Assembly: GCF_013347965.1 (NCBI RefSeq)
Contig: NZ_CP048810.1
Location: forward strand, 3,162,001-3,226,000
Length of the DNA stretch: 64,000 nt
Direction of reading: 5' to 3'
Origin: Pseudomonas bijieensis
GTDB taxonomy: Bacteria > Pseudomonadota > Gammaproteobacteria > Pseudomonadales > Pseudomonadaceae
Below, one piece after another: positions 20,305-29,801 of the stretch. The position numbers and the translations under genes were made by a program. Under the pieces are notes generated by a model. It ran no database searches, had not been told where the DNA came from, and saw only the letters and a list, made by a program, of their open reading frames with translations. Each line of letters starts with the position of its first letter. Position 1 is the first letter of the stretch.

Positions 20305-22335
20305 CTAAACCCTGAATGCATTGATCAGTTGTTTGAGCTGCACCACCTGGGCGGACAGCTCACGGCTGGCGTTTTCGGTCTGGTGGGCGCCTTCGGCGGT
20401 ACGTTCGCCAGCGCGGTTGATTTCGACAATGTTCTGGTCGATGTCATGGGCCACGGCCGTTTGCTGCTCCACAGCGGCGGCGATCTGCTGGTTCTGGTCG
20501 ACGATCATGCCGACCGCACCCAGGATGTTTTCCAAGGCCTGCTGGACCTTTTCCGACTGACTGACAGTGCCGCTGGCCATCTCATGGCTGGAGCCCATGG
20601 CCTTGACGGCGGCGCCGACACCGCCGTGCAGGCGGGTGATCATCGCTTCGATTTCTTCGGTCGATTGCTGGGTGCGCTTGGCCAGGGTCCGCACTTCATC
20701 GGCCACCACCGCAAAACCGCGCCCCTGCTCACCGGCCCGGGCCGCCTCGATGGCGGCATTGAGCGCCAGCAGGTTGGTCTGCTCGGCGATGCTCTTGATC
20801 ACATCCAGCACGCGGCTGATGGCCTGGCTGTCGGTCGCCAGTTGATTGATCACCTGTACCGACTGATCGATCTCGCTGGCCAGGCGGGCGATGCTGCCCT
20901 GCTGGGATTCCACCAGCCCACGCCCGCTGAGGGTTTCATCGTTCACGCTGTGGGCGCTGCTGACCGCAGCGGCGGCACTGCGGGCTACCTCCTGGGCCGT
21001 GGCCGACATCTGGTTCATCGCCGTGGCCACCAGTTCGATCTGGCTGCGCTGACCGGCGACGGCCTGGTTGCTTCGGGCCGATACCGTTTCCACTTGCCCG
21101 GCCTGACGTTCGACTTCCGCGACGGTGCGGCCGACCTGTTCGATCAGGTCATGGATCTTCGCCACCGTACCATTGAACACCTCACCCAACTCGCCCAGCT
21201 CATCCTTGCTGCGAGCCACGAAATTGACCGTCATGTCCCCTGCCGCCACCTTGTCCATCATCTGGCCCAAGTGCTGGAGGGTGGTGCGGGTCGATGCGTA
21301 GAAGCCGGCGTACAGGTAAAAAATCAACAGGAACACCAGCATCAGTGCCACGGCTTGCAGCACCATGTGACTGCGGTTCTGCTCCAGGCGCTGCTGCAAC
21401 TGCACGCCGAGAAATTCCTGGGTCGCTTCGTTCAGCCGATACGTCTGCGCCATCAGGCCGCTGACCTGCTCAAAGAATGCCGGCCAAGGTGCATCGAGGG
21501 TGTCGGCCATCACCACCTGCTCCTCGATCAGTTCCGAGGCTTTCTTGAGGCTGCTCTTGCTGCCGTCGGCCTGGACGGCCAGGGCCTGCCCGGCGGCCTT
21601 GCTGGAAGCGAGGGCGTCCTGCAGTTTCAAATCATATTCGCCCTGAAGCTTTTCGATCTGCGCCAGCAACTCGTCGAAACGGGTGCTCGATGCCGAATTG
21701 AGAAACCCCAGCCCCAATGAGGATGCCCCCAGTGCCCGCCCCTCTCCGAGGATCTGGGTGACCTTGGGGGTCGTGCCGATGATCAACTCGCTGAGCTGAC
21801 GGATGTCGCTCTGGTTGTCGCGGCTGAGCCCCGCCTGGCTGGCGATGATCTGGCTGAACATCTGGGCGCTGTTGAGCAACTTGCCGATCAGCGCACTTTT
21901 GCTCTGCAGGGAGCTTTCGGCCTGCTGGGCCTTGAAAGCGCCGATCATCTCGTCGCGCTTGGCCTCGAAGGCGCTGACCTGCTCCGGCTCGATGGCCATG
22001 GCGGTCATGCCTTGCAGGCGTGCGAGAACCTGTTGCTCCAGGCTGCCGATCTTCGCTTCCACATCACCGGCCTTGCCGGACTGGCCCAGGCTGGCGTTGA
22101 TCTGTACCAGGTTGTTGAGGGTTTCCAGGTCCCGACGCAAAGTCAGGCTGCTGCCTAGCAAATCGAGGCTTTGCAGCTCCACTTGTGTGCCCTGGAATTC
22201 CCGATAGGAATCGCGCACCAGAAAGAAGTTGGTCACCAGCATAGGCAGCAGGAACAGCACGCTGATCAAGCTGAACTTCATGCCGAAGCTCAGGCGGTTC
22301 ATCAGCGCGACGGCGGGCCAGAGCAAACTCTTCAC
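20305..22335 (-). CDS. Methyl-accepting chemotaxis protein
   Basis: This is a transmembrane chemoreceptor of 676 residues. TM1 covers about 21-39 ([19 protein letters not shown]). A long all-helical periplasmic domain of about 290 residues follows, large enough for a helical bimodular-type sensor, then TM2 ([20 protein letters not shown]), a HAMP domain and the signalling hairpin with [20 protein letters not shown]. The GTG at 22335 is preferred over the upstream ATG at 22380 because GGGAG lies 8 bases before it. The ligand cannot be told. In PAO1, as I recall, the matching gene (PA4520) adjoins speC and ampE. Confidence 0.93.
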   Translation of the reverse strand: MKSLLWPAVALMNRLSFGMKFSLISVLFLLPMLVTNFFLVRDSYREFQGTQVELQSLDLLGSSLTLRRDLETLNNLVQINASLGQSGKAGDVEAKIGSLEQQVLARLQGMTAMAIEPEQVSAFEAKRDEMIGAFKAQQAESSLQSKSALIGKLLNSAQMFSQIIASQAGLSRDNQSDIRQLSELIIGTTPKVTQILGEGRALGASSLGLGFLNSASSTRFDELLAQIEKLQGEYDLKLQDALASSKAAGQALAVQADGSKSSLKKASELIEEQVVMADTLDAPWPAFFEQVSGLMAQTYRLNEATQEFLGVQLQQRLEQNRSHMVLQAVALMLVFLLIFYLYAGFYASTRTTLQHLGQMMDKVAAGDMTVNFVARSKDELGELGEVFNGTVAKIHDLIEQVGRTVAEVERQAGQVETVSARSNQAVAGQRSQIELVATAMNQMSATAQEVARSAAAAVSSAHSVNDETLSGRGLVESQQGSIARLASEIDQSVQVINQLATDSQAISRVLDVIKSIAEQTNLLALNAAIEAARAGEQGRGFAVVADEVRTLAKRTQQSTEEIEAMITRLHGGVGAAVKAMGSSHEMASGTVSQSEKVQQALENILGAVGMIVDQNQQIAAAVEQQTAVAHDIDQNIVEINRAGERTAEGAHQTENASRELSAQVVQLKQLINAFRV

Positions 22336-22502
22336 AAGGAAGTCTCCCGGTAGTGTTCTTATTGTTATGAGCTCGCGCACGGAGACAGCAGAAAGCCACT
22401 ATTCGGGCGCTGTCTTTGTATAGCCTAAATCGGCGGGGAGGTTTGTAACTTAAGGTTAACGAGAAGGAATGACACGGTTCAGCTGTGGCTAGGGGATTTA
22501 TC

Positions 22503-22528
22503 TGTGGGAGCAAGGCCTTGCTCCCACA
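22503..22528. repeat. Single REP palindrome
   Basis: TGTGGGAGCAAGGCCTTGCTCCCACA is a perfect 26-base palindrome, a lone REP between ampE and the chemoreceptor promoter. Just after it, CCCTCGCCACAAAG matches one arm of the 6157 element. Confidence 0.75.
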
Positions 22529-22564
22529 CAACCCCCTCGCCACAAAGAGATGCGGTGGTTGTTC

Positions 22565-23401
22565 TCAGGCCAACACCGTCCACAACGCAAACCCGGCATA
22601 CCAGAGCACCGCCGCACGCAGCAGCAACTCCCAGAGGCGGTCCAGGCTGTTGATGCCGTCCGGTCCGGCGACGGGCTTGGGGATCTCGCCAGCCACCAGG
22701 CCGACTTTATCGATGAGTTCGGCGGCGCTGATGTTCCAGTTCAACAGCTCATGCAGCATGACCCGGCTGACCGCGACGAAATTGCCCACCAGGGCGAAGC
22801 TTGCCGCCAGCACCCGCACCGGCACCCAATCGAAGGCATGGCGCATTTGCGTGGCCCGCTCGGCCACGCCGGGGTTCTGGCTGTGCTCGGCAGCCAAGGC
22901 CAGCAATCGATAACTCAGGGCCGCCACCGGGCCGAGCAGGAAGTACCAGAAAATCACCGCGAAAAAGCTCTGGTAGGCCTGCCACAACAAATGCCCTTGG
23001 ACCCGCTCCAGCAACTGCTCGCCATCATCGGCTTCGATGTCCAGGTCGCGCTTGGCCACATGAGCCGCCGCTTGCAGGTCTTCCCGGCGCCACGCGTCGC
23101 GAAACGGTCCCAGGTCCGCCAGTAGATCACCGCGCCCCAGGCTGTAAATCACCACCAGCAAATGCACCGGCAGCGCCAGCAGGCCATAGGCTACCGGTTC
23201 CAGCACCCACAGCAGCAACGCCAGCAGCGCCACGGGCAGCAGGACCATCACCGTCAGCACCAACCAGGGTCGGTCGACCCAACGTGGGCTCGCCTCGAGC
23301 TTGTTCAGCTCGTGCAGCCAACCGCCGTCGCGCTGGACCCGCTGGCGCAAGGCCGAGAACTTCTCGATCCAGACGGCCAGCAGCAACACCAGAAAACTCA
23401 T
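22565..23401 (-). CDS. ampE: AmpE, inner-membrane regulatory protein
   Basis: AmpE (278 residues) is a polytopic inner-membrane protein encoded with ampD and linked to beta-lactamase induction and wall-recycling signals; its exact activity is poorly defined. Hydrophobic segments are seen at the N-terminus, at about 48-92, at 140-165 and at the C-terminus. Its ATG overlaps the ampD stop by four bases (ATGA), so translation is coupled. Confidence 0.93.
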   Translation of the reverse strand: MSFLVLLLAVWIEKFSALRQRVQRDGGWLHELNKLEASPRWVDRPWLVLTVMVLLPVALLALLLWVLEPVAYGLLALPVHLLVVIYSLGRGDLLADLGPFRDAWRREDLQAAAHVAKRDLDIEADDGEQLLERVQGHLLWQAYQSFFAVIFWYFLLGPVAALSYRLLALAAEHSQNPGVAERATQMRHAFDWVPVRVLAASFALVGNFVAVSRVMLHELLNWNISAAELIDKVGLVAGEIPKPVAGPDGINSLDRLWELLLRAAVLWYAGFALWTVLA

Positions 23402-23958
23402 TGTCCTTCCCCTTCTGTCAGGGCCGCGCGATAGCGCGCCCAGTCGAATGCCGGTCCTGGATCGGTCTTGCGCCCCGGGGCGATGTCGCTGTGTCCGCAG
23501 ATACGCTGCACAGTGATCGCCCTGAACGCCGCTTGCAACTGCCGGGTCAGGTCCACCAATGCGGCATATTGCGCGTCGGTGAACGGCAGATCATCGGTGC
23601 CCTCAAGCTCGATGCCCAGGGAAAAATCGTTACAGGTCTCACGTCCCTCGAAACACGAGACGCCCGCATGCCATGCGCGATCCAGACAAGAGACAAACTG
23701 GGTCACGGTGCCGTCACGCTCGATCAGAAAATGCGCAGAGACGCGCAGGTCGGCGATACCGGCAAAGTAGGGATGTTCCGTGACATCCAGACGATTCTGG
23801 AAGAATTCCTGCACCTTGCCCGTGGCGAACTGTGCCGGTGGCAGGCTGATGTTGTGGATCACCAGCAGGGAGATTTCGCCTTCGGGGCGCGCATTGAAGT
23901 TGGGCGATGGGCAATGACGCACCCCCTCGCACCAACCGCTCGCGGAGTCCAACTGCAT
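23398..23958 (-). CDS. ampD: 1,6-anhydro-N-acetylmuramyl-L-alanine amidase
   Basis: AmpD is a cytosolic zinc amidase that cleaves the stem peptide from anhydroMurNAc-peptides during murein recycling; its loss derepresses ampC. The 186 residues include the zinc His35 in VIHNISLPP, SAHFLIERDG, and GHSDIAPGRKTDPGPAFDW with the other zinc His and Asp. The start is ATG 23958 (MQLDSASGWCEG). The frame is open upstream to 24474, but that stretch overlaps the DUF1631 gene and is not protein-like. ampD and ampE form an operon. Confidence 0.96.
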   Translation of the reverse strand: MQLDSASGWCEGVRHCPSPNFNARPEGEISLLVIHNISLPPAQFATGKVQEFFQNRLDVTEHPYFAGIADLRVSAHFLIERDGTVTQFVSCLDRAWHAGVSCFEGRETCNDFSLGIELEGTDDLPFTDAQYAALVDLTRQLQAAFRAITVQRICGHSDIAPGRKTDPGPAFDWARYRAALTEGEGQ

Positions 23959-24022
23959 ACAGGTTCCTTCGATGACGACGGTGAATGCCGCCAGTATGCC
24001 GTGATCGGACCGGGCTGCGCGA

Positions 24023-26236
24023 TCACTTGCCGCGATTGAGCTGGCGCAGATTGCCCAGCACCGACTCCAGCGCGCGGTCGAACAACAGGGTGTCGTCCAA
24101 CAGCCGCGCCGCGCCCCGGCGAAACTCCAGGGCCAGGTTGGTGCGGCTGTGCTCCAGCACCTTGAGGCCAGTGCGATTGACGAAGACGTATTTGCCGGTG
24201 GCCTCGATGATCGCCGCCAACTTGCAACGCAAGGTGTTGTCATCGTCCTCCTGGAACTCGACCCAGCTCCCCAGGTGCAACTGGTCGACCTGCAGCAGGC
24301 CGACATCATCCGCCGGCAAATGCACCGCCACGCTCTCTCCCGCCGATTTTTGCGGGGGGCGCAGGACGATTCTGTCCCGCACCTCGACCATGGCCGGCGA
24401 ATCGAACGGCTGGGCCTGTTCCGTTGCCTGGCCCGTACGTTCGAGGGCCTGCACATGCAGGACTTCCAGCTCACTGAAAAACTCGCTGGTGGCGAACGGG
24501 TCGAACGCCGAACGGCTCAGGCCTTCACGCAGGGCCTTGAGCAGCTCCGGCACCATCGCCAGCAAACGCAGGCCGGCATCAGGTTCGTCGTGAGGCTGGA
24601 CGCTCCAGATCAATTGCTCCAGGGTCAGGACGTCGGCCTGCCACTCGGCGGAATACTTGCCGTGCTTGAAACAGGTCAGCAACAACACCTGGCTCCAGGC
24701 GTGTTGCACGAACTCCACCACCGCTTGCGGCAAGACTTTGCCCAGCATCACCTGGTTCAGCGCCCCTTCGACTCGCTGGCGTGCCAGTTCGGCCTTGGCC
24801 CGGCCCTCTTCGGCATCGCGGATACGCTGTTCGAGCAGCTCACTGCGGCGCCGCTCGTCACTGGTGAAGGCCAGGAAGTCGGCCAGCAATTCGGAGAAAA
24901 TGGCCGGGTCATCGACGAAATCATTCAGCAAGCGCTGCACCACCTGCTCGATGCGCAGGTACAGACTGTCGCGCTGATGATCGTCGCAATCGCCCCAGCC
25001 CATGGCCGCAGCCGCGATTTCGTTAAGCAGCCGCCGGGCCGGATGATTGCCGCGGCTGAAGAAGCTCTTGTCCTGCACCGCGACCTTGAGCATCGGAATT
25101 TGCAGGCGGCCGATCAGAGCCTTGAAGGAGTCCGGCAAGTTGTGATCGTCGAGGATGAATTCGAACATCATCGAGATCAGATTGATCACGTCTTCATCGG
25201 CGCCTTCGACCACCCGGGACTTGCCACTCCTGACGCTGACCCGGGTCAACAGCTGTTCGAGCTGGCTACGCAAGTCGAATTCGTCGTGAACGGTAGGCGC
25301 CGGTACGTATTGCTGCAAATGAGAGAGCAGCCGCAGCAGGTCACGCGTGGAGATTGGCTGGGGCGGTACGCTGGGCTCCAGGGTCGGCGCCACGCTGCCA
25401 CGCACTTGCATCAACAGTTTCTGCAAGGCGGCGAACACTTCCTGGACGCTGTCATCGACCTCGCCATCGCTGGGCTTGGCAGCGATCTCGGCGTTGGGCC
25501 TTGGCTGATCCTCGGAGCGATCCGACGCGCGCCGCGCCGGCGTAACCTTGAGCTCCGGCAAGATGCCAGTGGCGGCCAGCAGTTGGTTGGCCTCGGTATA
25601 GAGTTGGTCGCACTCGCTGAGCACATAACGTTCGAACAGCTTGAGCAGGATCAGCTTGACCTTGATGCCCACCCCCAGGTTGCGTCCGGCCTGCAGGAAC
25701 TTCTCGCACAGCAGTGCCGGGCTCAGGGGATTGTGCTGGTTGGACAGCGGTCGGGCCAGCAGCACACCGAGTCGGGCCGTCAGTTGTTCCAGCGCCACGC
25801 CATCGCGCCTGAGCACCCGAGTGACCATCGCCTCGACCGCCAGCTGCCGCTCCAGCTCGTCCTGGGAGCGCTGGGTCTGGCTGTCCGGCGCCAGGCTGGG
25901 CGTCAAGGTGACGTGGGTCAGGTCGTACTGGGCAAGGCTGACGAAGGTCTCGAAAAACTGCTCGATAAATTCACGTTCGATACTTTTGCGTTTCAGGCGC
26001 AGGTCCCGCATGGCCTCAAAGTACAGGTTCTGCTCGACGTCGTCGCGCGCGCGGTCGGCCATTTCAAACAAGGTGTCGTCGGCGTTATCGAACAGCCCTT
26101 GCAAGCCCAGGCGCAGCTGCTGGGCAGCCTTGTCGCGAACCTGCAGCAGAATCACAGGCAGGCGGGCGAGCGGCGAACGATTCGCCTCATCGGTAGACAC
26201 CTTGTGCAAAGGCACTACATTCCCGTCGTTGTGCAT
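24023..26236 (-). CDS. DUF1631-family protein
   Basis: This 737-residue protein covers the full length of DUF1631, a family of unknown function seen beside ampD and nadC in pseudomonads. It is largely helical and acidic with no membrane segment or signal peptide. A coiled-coil-prone segment rich in Glu/Arg/Ala lies near residues 455-485. The last 120 residues (HLGSWVEFQEDDDNTLRCKL, then FVNRTGLKVLEHS) look like a small beta-barrel, PilZ-like in pattern, but no RxxxR motif is evident. CAGGAGG precedes the ATG. Some databases mislabel it thymidine phosphorylase. Confidence 0.85.
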   Translation of the reverse strand: MHNDGNVVPLHKVSTDEANRSPLARLPVILLQVRDKAAQQLRLGLQGLFDNADDTLFEMADRARDDVEQNLYFEAMRDLRLKRKSIEREFIEQFFETFVSLAQYDLTHVTLTPSLAPDSQTQRSQDELERQLAVEAMVTRVLRRDGVALEQLTARLGVLLARPLSNQHNPLSPALLCEKFLQAGRNLGVGIKVKLILLKLFERYVLSECDQLYTEANQLLAATGILPELKVTPARRASDRSEDQPRPNAEIAAKPSDGEVDDSVQEVFAALQKLLMQVRGSVAPTLEPSVPPQPISTRDLLRLLSHLQQYVPAPTVHDEFDLRSQLEQLLTRVSVRSGKSRVVEGADEDVINLISMMFEFILDDHNLPDSFKALIGRLQIPMLKVAVQDKSFFSRGNHPARRLLNEIAAAAMGWGDCDDHQRDSLYLRIEQVVQRLLNDFVDDPAIFSELLADFLAFTSDERRRSELLEQRIRDAEEGRAKAELARQRVEGALNQVMLGKVLPQAVVEFVQHAWSQVLLLTCFKHGKYSAEWQADVLTLEQLIWSVQPHDEPDAGLRLLAMVPELLKALREGLSRSAFDPFATSEFFSELEVLHVQALERTGQATEQAQPFDSPAMVEVRDRIVLRPPQKSAGESVAVHLPADDVGLLQVDQLHLGSWVEFQEDDDNTLRCKLAAIIEATGKYVFVNRTGLKVLEHSRTNLALEFRRGAARLLDDTLLFDRALESVLGNLRQLNRGK

Positions 26237-26462
26237 CCTGGCCTCCTGAAACGGCTTTCTTCGGTTCGTAACGTCAAAGTCATGACGTCAATCGAAAGGC
26301 GGATTATCGGGTAAAAGAACCCCGTCGTACCAGTAGACTCTGTGATCCAGCTCGAAATACGGCGCAATTAGTGACCGGCGAAAAGAGGAAATGTTGCGAG
26401 GACGCGACCAAATGCAGGTTTCGACACCCTATAATCAGGCCACTTTGTTTGTGGAGCCTGTT

Positions 26463-27311
26463 ATGCCGAATCTACGCCTCGCCGATCTGACCGCCGAAAT
26501 CGAAGCCAACGTGCGCCGTGCGTTGCTCGAAGACATCGGCAGCGGCGACATCACCGCGCAACTGATCCCCGCCGAACGCCTGGCCAAGGCCACCATCATC
26601 ACCCGCGACGCGGCGATCATCAGCGGCACGGCCTGGGTCGATGCCGTATTCCGGCAACTGGATCCGCGTGTCGCAGTGCATTGGCAAGTGCACGACGGCG
26701 ACCGGGTCAGCCCCGATCAGGCACTGTTCCACCTCGAAGGCCCGGCCCGCTCGCTGCTGACTGGCGAACGCAGCGCACTGAATTTTTTGCAAATGCTCTC
26801 GGGCGTTGCCACACGAGCTCGTTACCTGGCCGACTTTGTCACCGGCACCCAGGTCAAGCTGCTGGACACTCGCAAGACCCTGCCCGGGCTGCGCCTGGCC
26901 CAGAAGTACGCCGTCACCTGCGGCGGCTGCCATAACCACCGCATCGGCCTGTACGATGCGTTCCTGATCAAGGAAAACCACATTGCTGCCTGCGGCGGGA
27001 TCGCCCAGGCCATCGCTGCCGCCCACAAGATCGCACCGGGCAAGCCGGTGGAAGTCGAAGTGGAAAGCCTGGCGGAATTGAAAGAAGCGCTGGCGGCCAA
27101 TGCCGACATCATCATGCTCGACGAACTGAGCCTGGACGACATGCGGGAAGCCGTACGCCTGAACGGCGGCAAGGCGAAGTTGGAAGCCAGCGGCGGGATC
27201 AACGAAAGCACGTTGCGTCCGATTGCCGAGACCGGGGTGGACTACATCTCGATCGGGGCGATGACCAAGGATGTGAAGGCGGTGGATCTGTCGATGCGCT
27301 TGAGCCTCTGA
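26463..27311 (+). CDS. nadC: Nicotinate-nucleotide pyrophosphorylase (carboxylating)
   Basis: NadC makes nicotinate mononucleotide from quinolinate and PRPP in de novo NAD synthesis. The length is 282 residues as usual. Motifs include [12 protein letters not shown] (23-34), the substrate-binding [12 protein letters not shown], and [10 protein letters not shown] near the C-terminus. ATG 26463 is preferred over 26391 because GGAG lies 8 bases before it and [10 protein letters not shown] is the family N-terminus. It is divergent from the DUF1631 gene, with 226 bases between them. Confidence 0.96.
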   Translation: MPNLRLADLTAEIEANVRRALLEDIGSGDITAQLIPAERLAKATIITRDAAIISGTAWVDAVFRQLDPRVAVHWQVHDGDRVSPDQALFHLEGPARSLLTGERSALNFLQMLSGVATRARYLADFVTGTQVKLLDTRKTLPGLRLAQKYAVTCGGCHNHRIGLYDAFLIKENHIAACGGIAQAIAAAHKIAPGKPVEVEVESLAELKEALAANADIIMLDELSLDDMREAVRLNGGKAKLEASGGINESTLRPIAETGVDYISIGAMTKDVKAVDLSMRLSL

Positions 27312-27316
27312 CAACG

Positions 27317-27350
27317 AAAAACGCCAGCCTCGAAAGGCTGGCGTTTTTTT
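27317..27350. terminator. Bidirectional terminator, nadC / DUF6388-like gene
   Basis: ACGCCAGCCT (27321-27330) and AGGCTGGCGT (27335-27344) pair perfectly over a CGAA loop, with an A-run before and seven T after. It serves nadC from the left and the minus-strand gene ending at 27350 from the right. Confidence 0.92.
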
Positions 27351-27655
27351 CAGACCACCAGATTATTCATCTCGCAGTACTCATCCCATTCCACACCCAG
27401 CACCTCGGCCGCTTCCTTGTGCAATGCAAGGCGCTGCGCCTCGAACTCTTCAGGTGTACAGGTGTACTTGAGCGTCAACTCCCAAGGCTGCAGGCCCTGG
27501 GCTTCGGCCTCATCCTCGAACGCCCACTGGATCTGGTCTTTTTGATCATCGGCAGGCAAGTCCTTGATCTCTTCCAGCAGTTGGGGCGCATCCAGCACGT
27601 ACTTCTTCAGCGCTTCTTCGTGCCTGGCTTCCTGGGTCAATGCTTTAACGGTCAT
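27350..27655 (-). CDS. Small cytoplasmic protein, probably DUF6388
   Basis: The 101-residue acidic protein (start MTVKALTQEARHEEAL) is soluble with no signal peptide. Its middle part (PADDQKDQIQWAFEDEAEAQ) and end (VEWDEYCEMNNL) resemble a short Pseudomonas family I believe is DUF6388; function is unknown. The gene stands alone, converges on nadC and shares its terminator. Confidence 0.75.
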   Translation of the reverse strand: MTVKALTQEARHEEALKKYVLDAPQLLEEIKDLPADDQKDQIQWAFEDEAEAQGLQPWELTLKYTCTPEEFEAQRLALHKEAAEVLGVEWDEYCEMNNLVV

Positions 27656-27959
27656 GGCGTTCTCGTTGATCTGGGGAATGGAAGATGGATCTGGATCATC
27701 AAGGATCTCTCTGACGCAAAAAACCGTGTGAAGCCCGGTTTATCTGGCCTTCAGAACCATTCGGGGATCATCTGAAAACTGCTGGGCGATGCACATGCAG
27801 GCAACGAATATAGGACGTTTTGCCGACGATTTACACGGTTCTTTACATCTATCCCACAAAAAACCATGCGTATGAGAAACCAGGCGGGCTTGGGAACATC
27901 TGTCAAAATAACCAGTCATAGCGATGTGCCATATAGGCACTTCACAAGGAACCCTAGTG
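27656..27959. other. Divergent intergenic region
   Basis: This 304-base gap should contain promoters for the DUF6388-like gene (minus) and the coiled-coil protein (plus). A weak minus-strand terminator-like hairpin (AAACCG/CGGTTT with a T-run on the minus strand) lies at 27717-27741, upstream of the minus gene. Nothing else is recognisable. Confidence 0.4.
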
Positions 27960-28505
27960 ATGCACAGCTTTTCGAAACGTTCGTTGACTCGGCTTGCTAC
28001 CGCGACCTTGCTGCTCGGCAGCCTGAGCTTGGCCGGCCTTGCTCAAGCGGCTGTCGAAGTTAGCTCCGGTACACCTTTGCCTTCCGACACAATCCCCGTG
28101 CTCCGCAACTCATTTGATAAAGATGTTCTCATCAAGACCAATATCAGCGTGGGTGACTTGGAAAACTTGCCAGAAGCAGTCAGGGATAACGCCGCCGAAC
28201 TGGAAAACCAGAAGCGCACCCTCAGCGAGCAGGCCCGCCTGATCGAAGAATTCAAGCGCAACAGCGGCTCCAGCTCCACCTCCAGCAGCAAGGAGATTGA
28301 TGAACTCAAGCGCACGATCAAGGAACAGCAAGACGATCTGAAGGACCTTGGCAAACAAGTGGAAGAACTCAAGCGCAATAGCGGCTCCAGTTCGAGTTCG
28401 AGCAACAGCGAGATTTCGTCCCTGAAACGGGAGCTCAGCGATCAGGACGGTCAGATGGACCAGCTCAAACGCACGGTCGAGGAGCTGAGCAGGAAAGTGA
28501 AATAA
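27960..28505 (+). CDS. Periplasmic coiled-coil protein with internal 39-residue repeat
   Basis: I do not recognise this 181-residue protein. A signal peptide ends at AQA (residue 30). A short globular-looking part runs from 31 to 75, and from 76 the protein is heptad-like and highly charged. Residues 95-133 and 134-172 are two copies of a module that starts EE(F/L)KRNSGSSS, has a Ser-rich linker and then a coiled-coil helix. A third partial start (VEELSRK) ends the protein. The repeat is visible in DNA with a 117-base period (28245 and 28362). AAGGA precedes the ATG at 27960. A trimeric or fibrous periplasmic role is possible but unproven. Confidence 0.7.
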   Translation: MHSFSKRSLTRLATATLLLGSLSLAGLAQAAVEVSSGTPLPSDTIPVLRNSFDKDVLIKTNISVGDLENLPEAVRDNAAELENQKRTLSEQARLIEEFKRNSGSSSTSSSKEIDELKRTIKEQQDDLKDLGKQVEELKRNSGSSSSSSNSEISSLKRELSDQDGQMDQLKRTVEELSRKVK

Positions 28506-28626
28506 CGAGAGGCGAAACCGGAATCGATCCTCCTCTTTGCCTCTGAACATAAAGAAGGAAATTTTTAAGTTAGAAAATTTCTCTACCTCTAGGTGTACCC
28601 TCATTGGGCTTTCCAATGGTACGACT

Positions 28627-28650
28627 GGGACGCAGACACTCCTGCGTCCC
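28627..28650. terminator. Hairpin between converging genes
   Basis: GGGACGCAG and CTGCGTCCC form a perfect 9-bp stem with a 6-base loop between the coiled-coil gene and the minus-strand oxidoreductase. No T-run follows on either strand, so it may be a weak terminator or an mRNA 3'-end stabiliser. Confidence 0.4.
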
Positions 28651-28689
28651 TAGTTCGCAAGAAAATTCCGGGGGATCGGTGATCCACTC

Positions 28690-29688
28690 TTAGAGGTTTG
28701 GATCCAGCACAATGACGCCTTGCACTTCCCTTCGTTCCAATAAGGCATGAGCCAGGGCCGTTTCGCTTAAGGGGAGCGTCGCGCCGATGACGGGTTTGAT
28801 CACGCCGCTTGAAACGCCGTCAGCGAGGAACTCCAAAGCCTCGCGAATCAACGCTGGGCGCTGAAAGAACGTCGGTAGGTAAACGCCGGCCAAGGTTTGC
28901 GCTTTGGCCATCAACCGACGAGGCGCCAATGCCTCGCCTGGACCCCGCGTGGAGCCCACCACCACACAACGCCCAAGCGTAGCGAGGCACTCAAAGTTCT
29001 GATCGAACACCTCGCCGCCGATCGTCTCGAGGATCACATTCACCCCGCGCCCCGCTGTCAGCTCCAGAACGCGTTGCGGCCACTGAGGAGTGTCGTAGGC
29101 AATGGCATGGTCAGCCCCAAGGCCGCGCACGAATGCGCGTCGACTTTCAGTGCTGGCCGTACCGAAAACCAACTGTGCGCCCATGGCTTTGGCGATCTGT
29201 ACAGCCAGGCTCCCGACACCGCCGGCGGCCCCCTGAATCAAAACGTTTTCACCTGCTTGCAGATGTGCGCATACGCGTAAAGCGAGGTACGCAGTAACCC
29301 CCTGACAAGGCAGGCCAGCCATTGCGACATCGTTTGCCATCTCATCCAGCGTAACCAGCATGTTCACGCGAGCGATAGCCTGCTGTGCGTATGCGCCTTT
29401 GGACATGAGCGCCATGACCTTGCGACCGACGACACCAGGGTCAACACCCTCCCCTGTTTCCGAAACGCGTCCGACCACCTGAAGTCCGGCGACATGTGGC
29501 AGCGTAACACCACCAACGCGTGTTTCGGGCCGGTTATACATGCCCAACCGTTCACGAATATCTGGAAAATTCACCCCGATCGCAGAGGTGTCTATCAATA
29601 CCTCGCCGGGCCCCGGCACGGGCGTTGGCAAGTCGACGTACTCGAGCACTTCGGGGCCGCCGAAGCTACGGAACTGAATTGCTTTCAT
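28690..29688 (-). CDS. Zinc-independent quinone oxidoreductase (MDR superfamily)
   Basis: This 332-residue medium-chain dehydrogenase/reductase resembles NADPH:quinone oxidoreductases. The N-terminal GroES-like domain begins MKAIQFRSFGGPEVLEYVDL, and the nucleotide-binding motif GAAGGVGSLAVQIAK lies near residue 153. The Cys/His zinc ligands of true alcohol dehydrogenases are not seen. It probably reduces quinones or enals with NADPH. It is the last of three minus-strand genes facing a divergent TetR regulator and may be part of that regulon. Confidence 0.88.
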   Translation of the reverse strand: MKAIQFRSFGGPEVLEYVDLPTPVPGPGEVLIDTSAIGVNFPDIRERLGMYNRPETRVGGVTLPHVAGLQVVGRVSETGEGVDPGVVGRKVMALMSKGAYAQQAIARVNMLVTLDEMANDVAMAGLPCQGVTAYLALRVCAHLQAGENVLIQGAAGGVGSLAVQIAKAMGAQLVFGTASTESRRAFVRGLGADHAIAYDTPQWPQRVLELTAGRGVNVILETIGGEVFDQNFECLATLGRCVVVGSTRGPGEALAPRRLMAKAQTLAGVYLPTFFQRPALIREALEFLADGVSSGVIKPVIGATLPLSETALAHALLERREVQGVIVLDPNL

Positions 29689-29801
29689 AATCTGAGACCC
29701 TGGATTCTTCGCTCGTCAGATCTGTAGACGCAGGCCCGACTTGGAGCCTAATCAGTGGTGCGGCGTGTGCTGCCGAGCAAATCGTCAGCGCAATGTTTCA
29801 A

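Noticed and set aside
23959..24474. Upstream extension of the ampD frame
   Set aside because: It lies antisense-free but inside the DUF1631 gene in another frame, is Arg/Ser-rich, and AmpD's conserved N-terminus starts at 23958.
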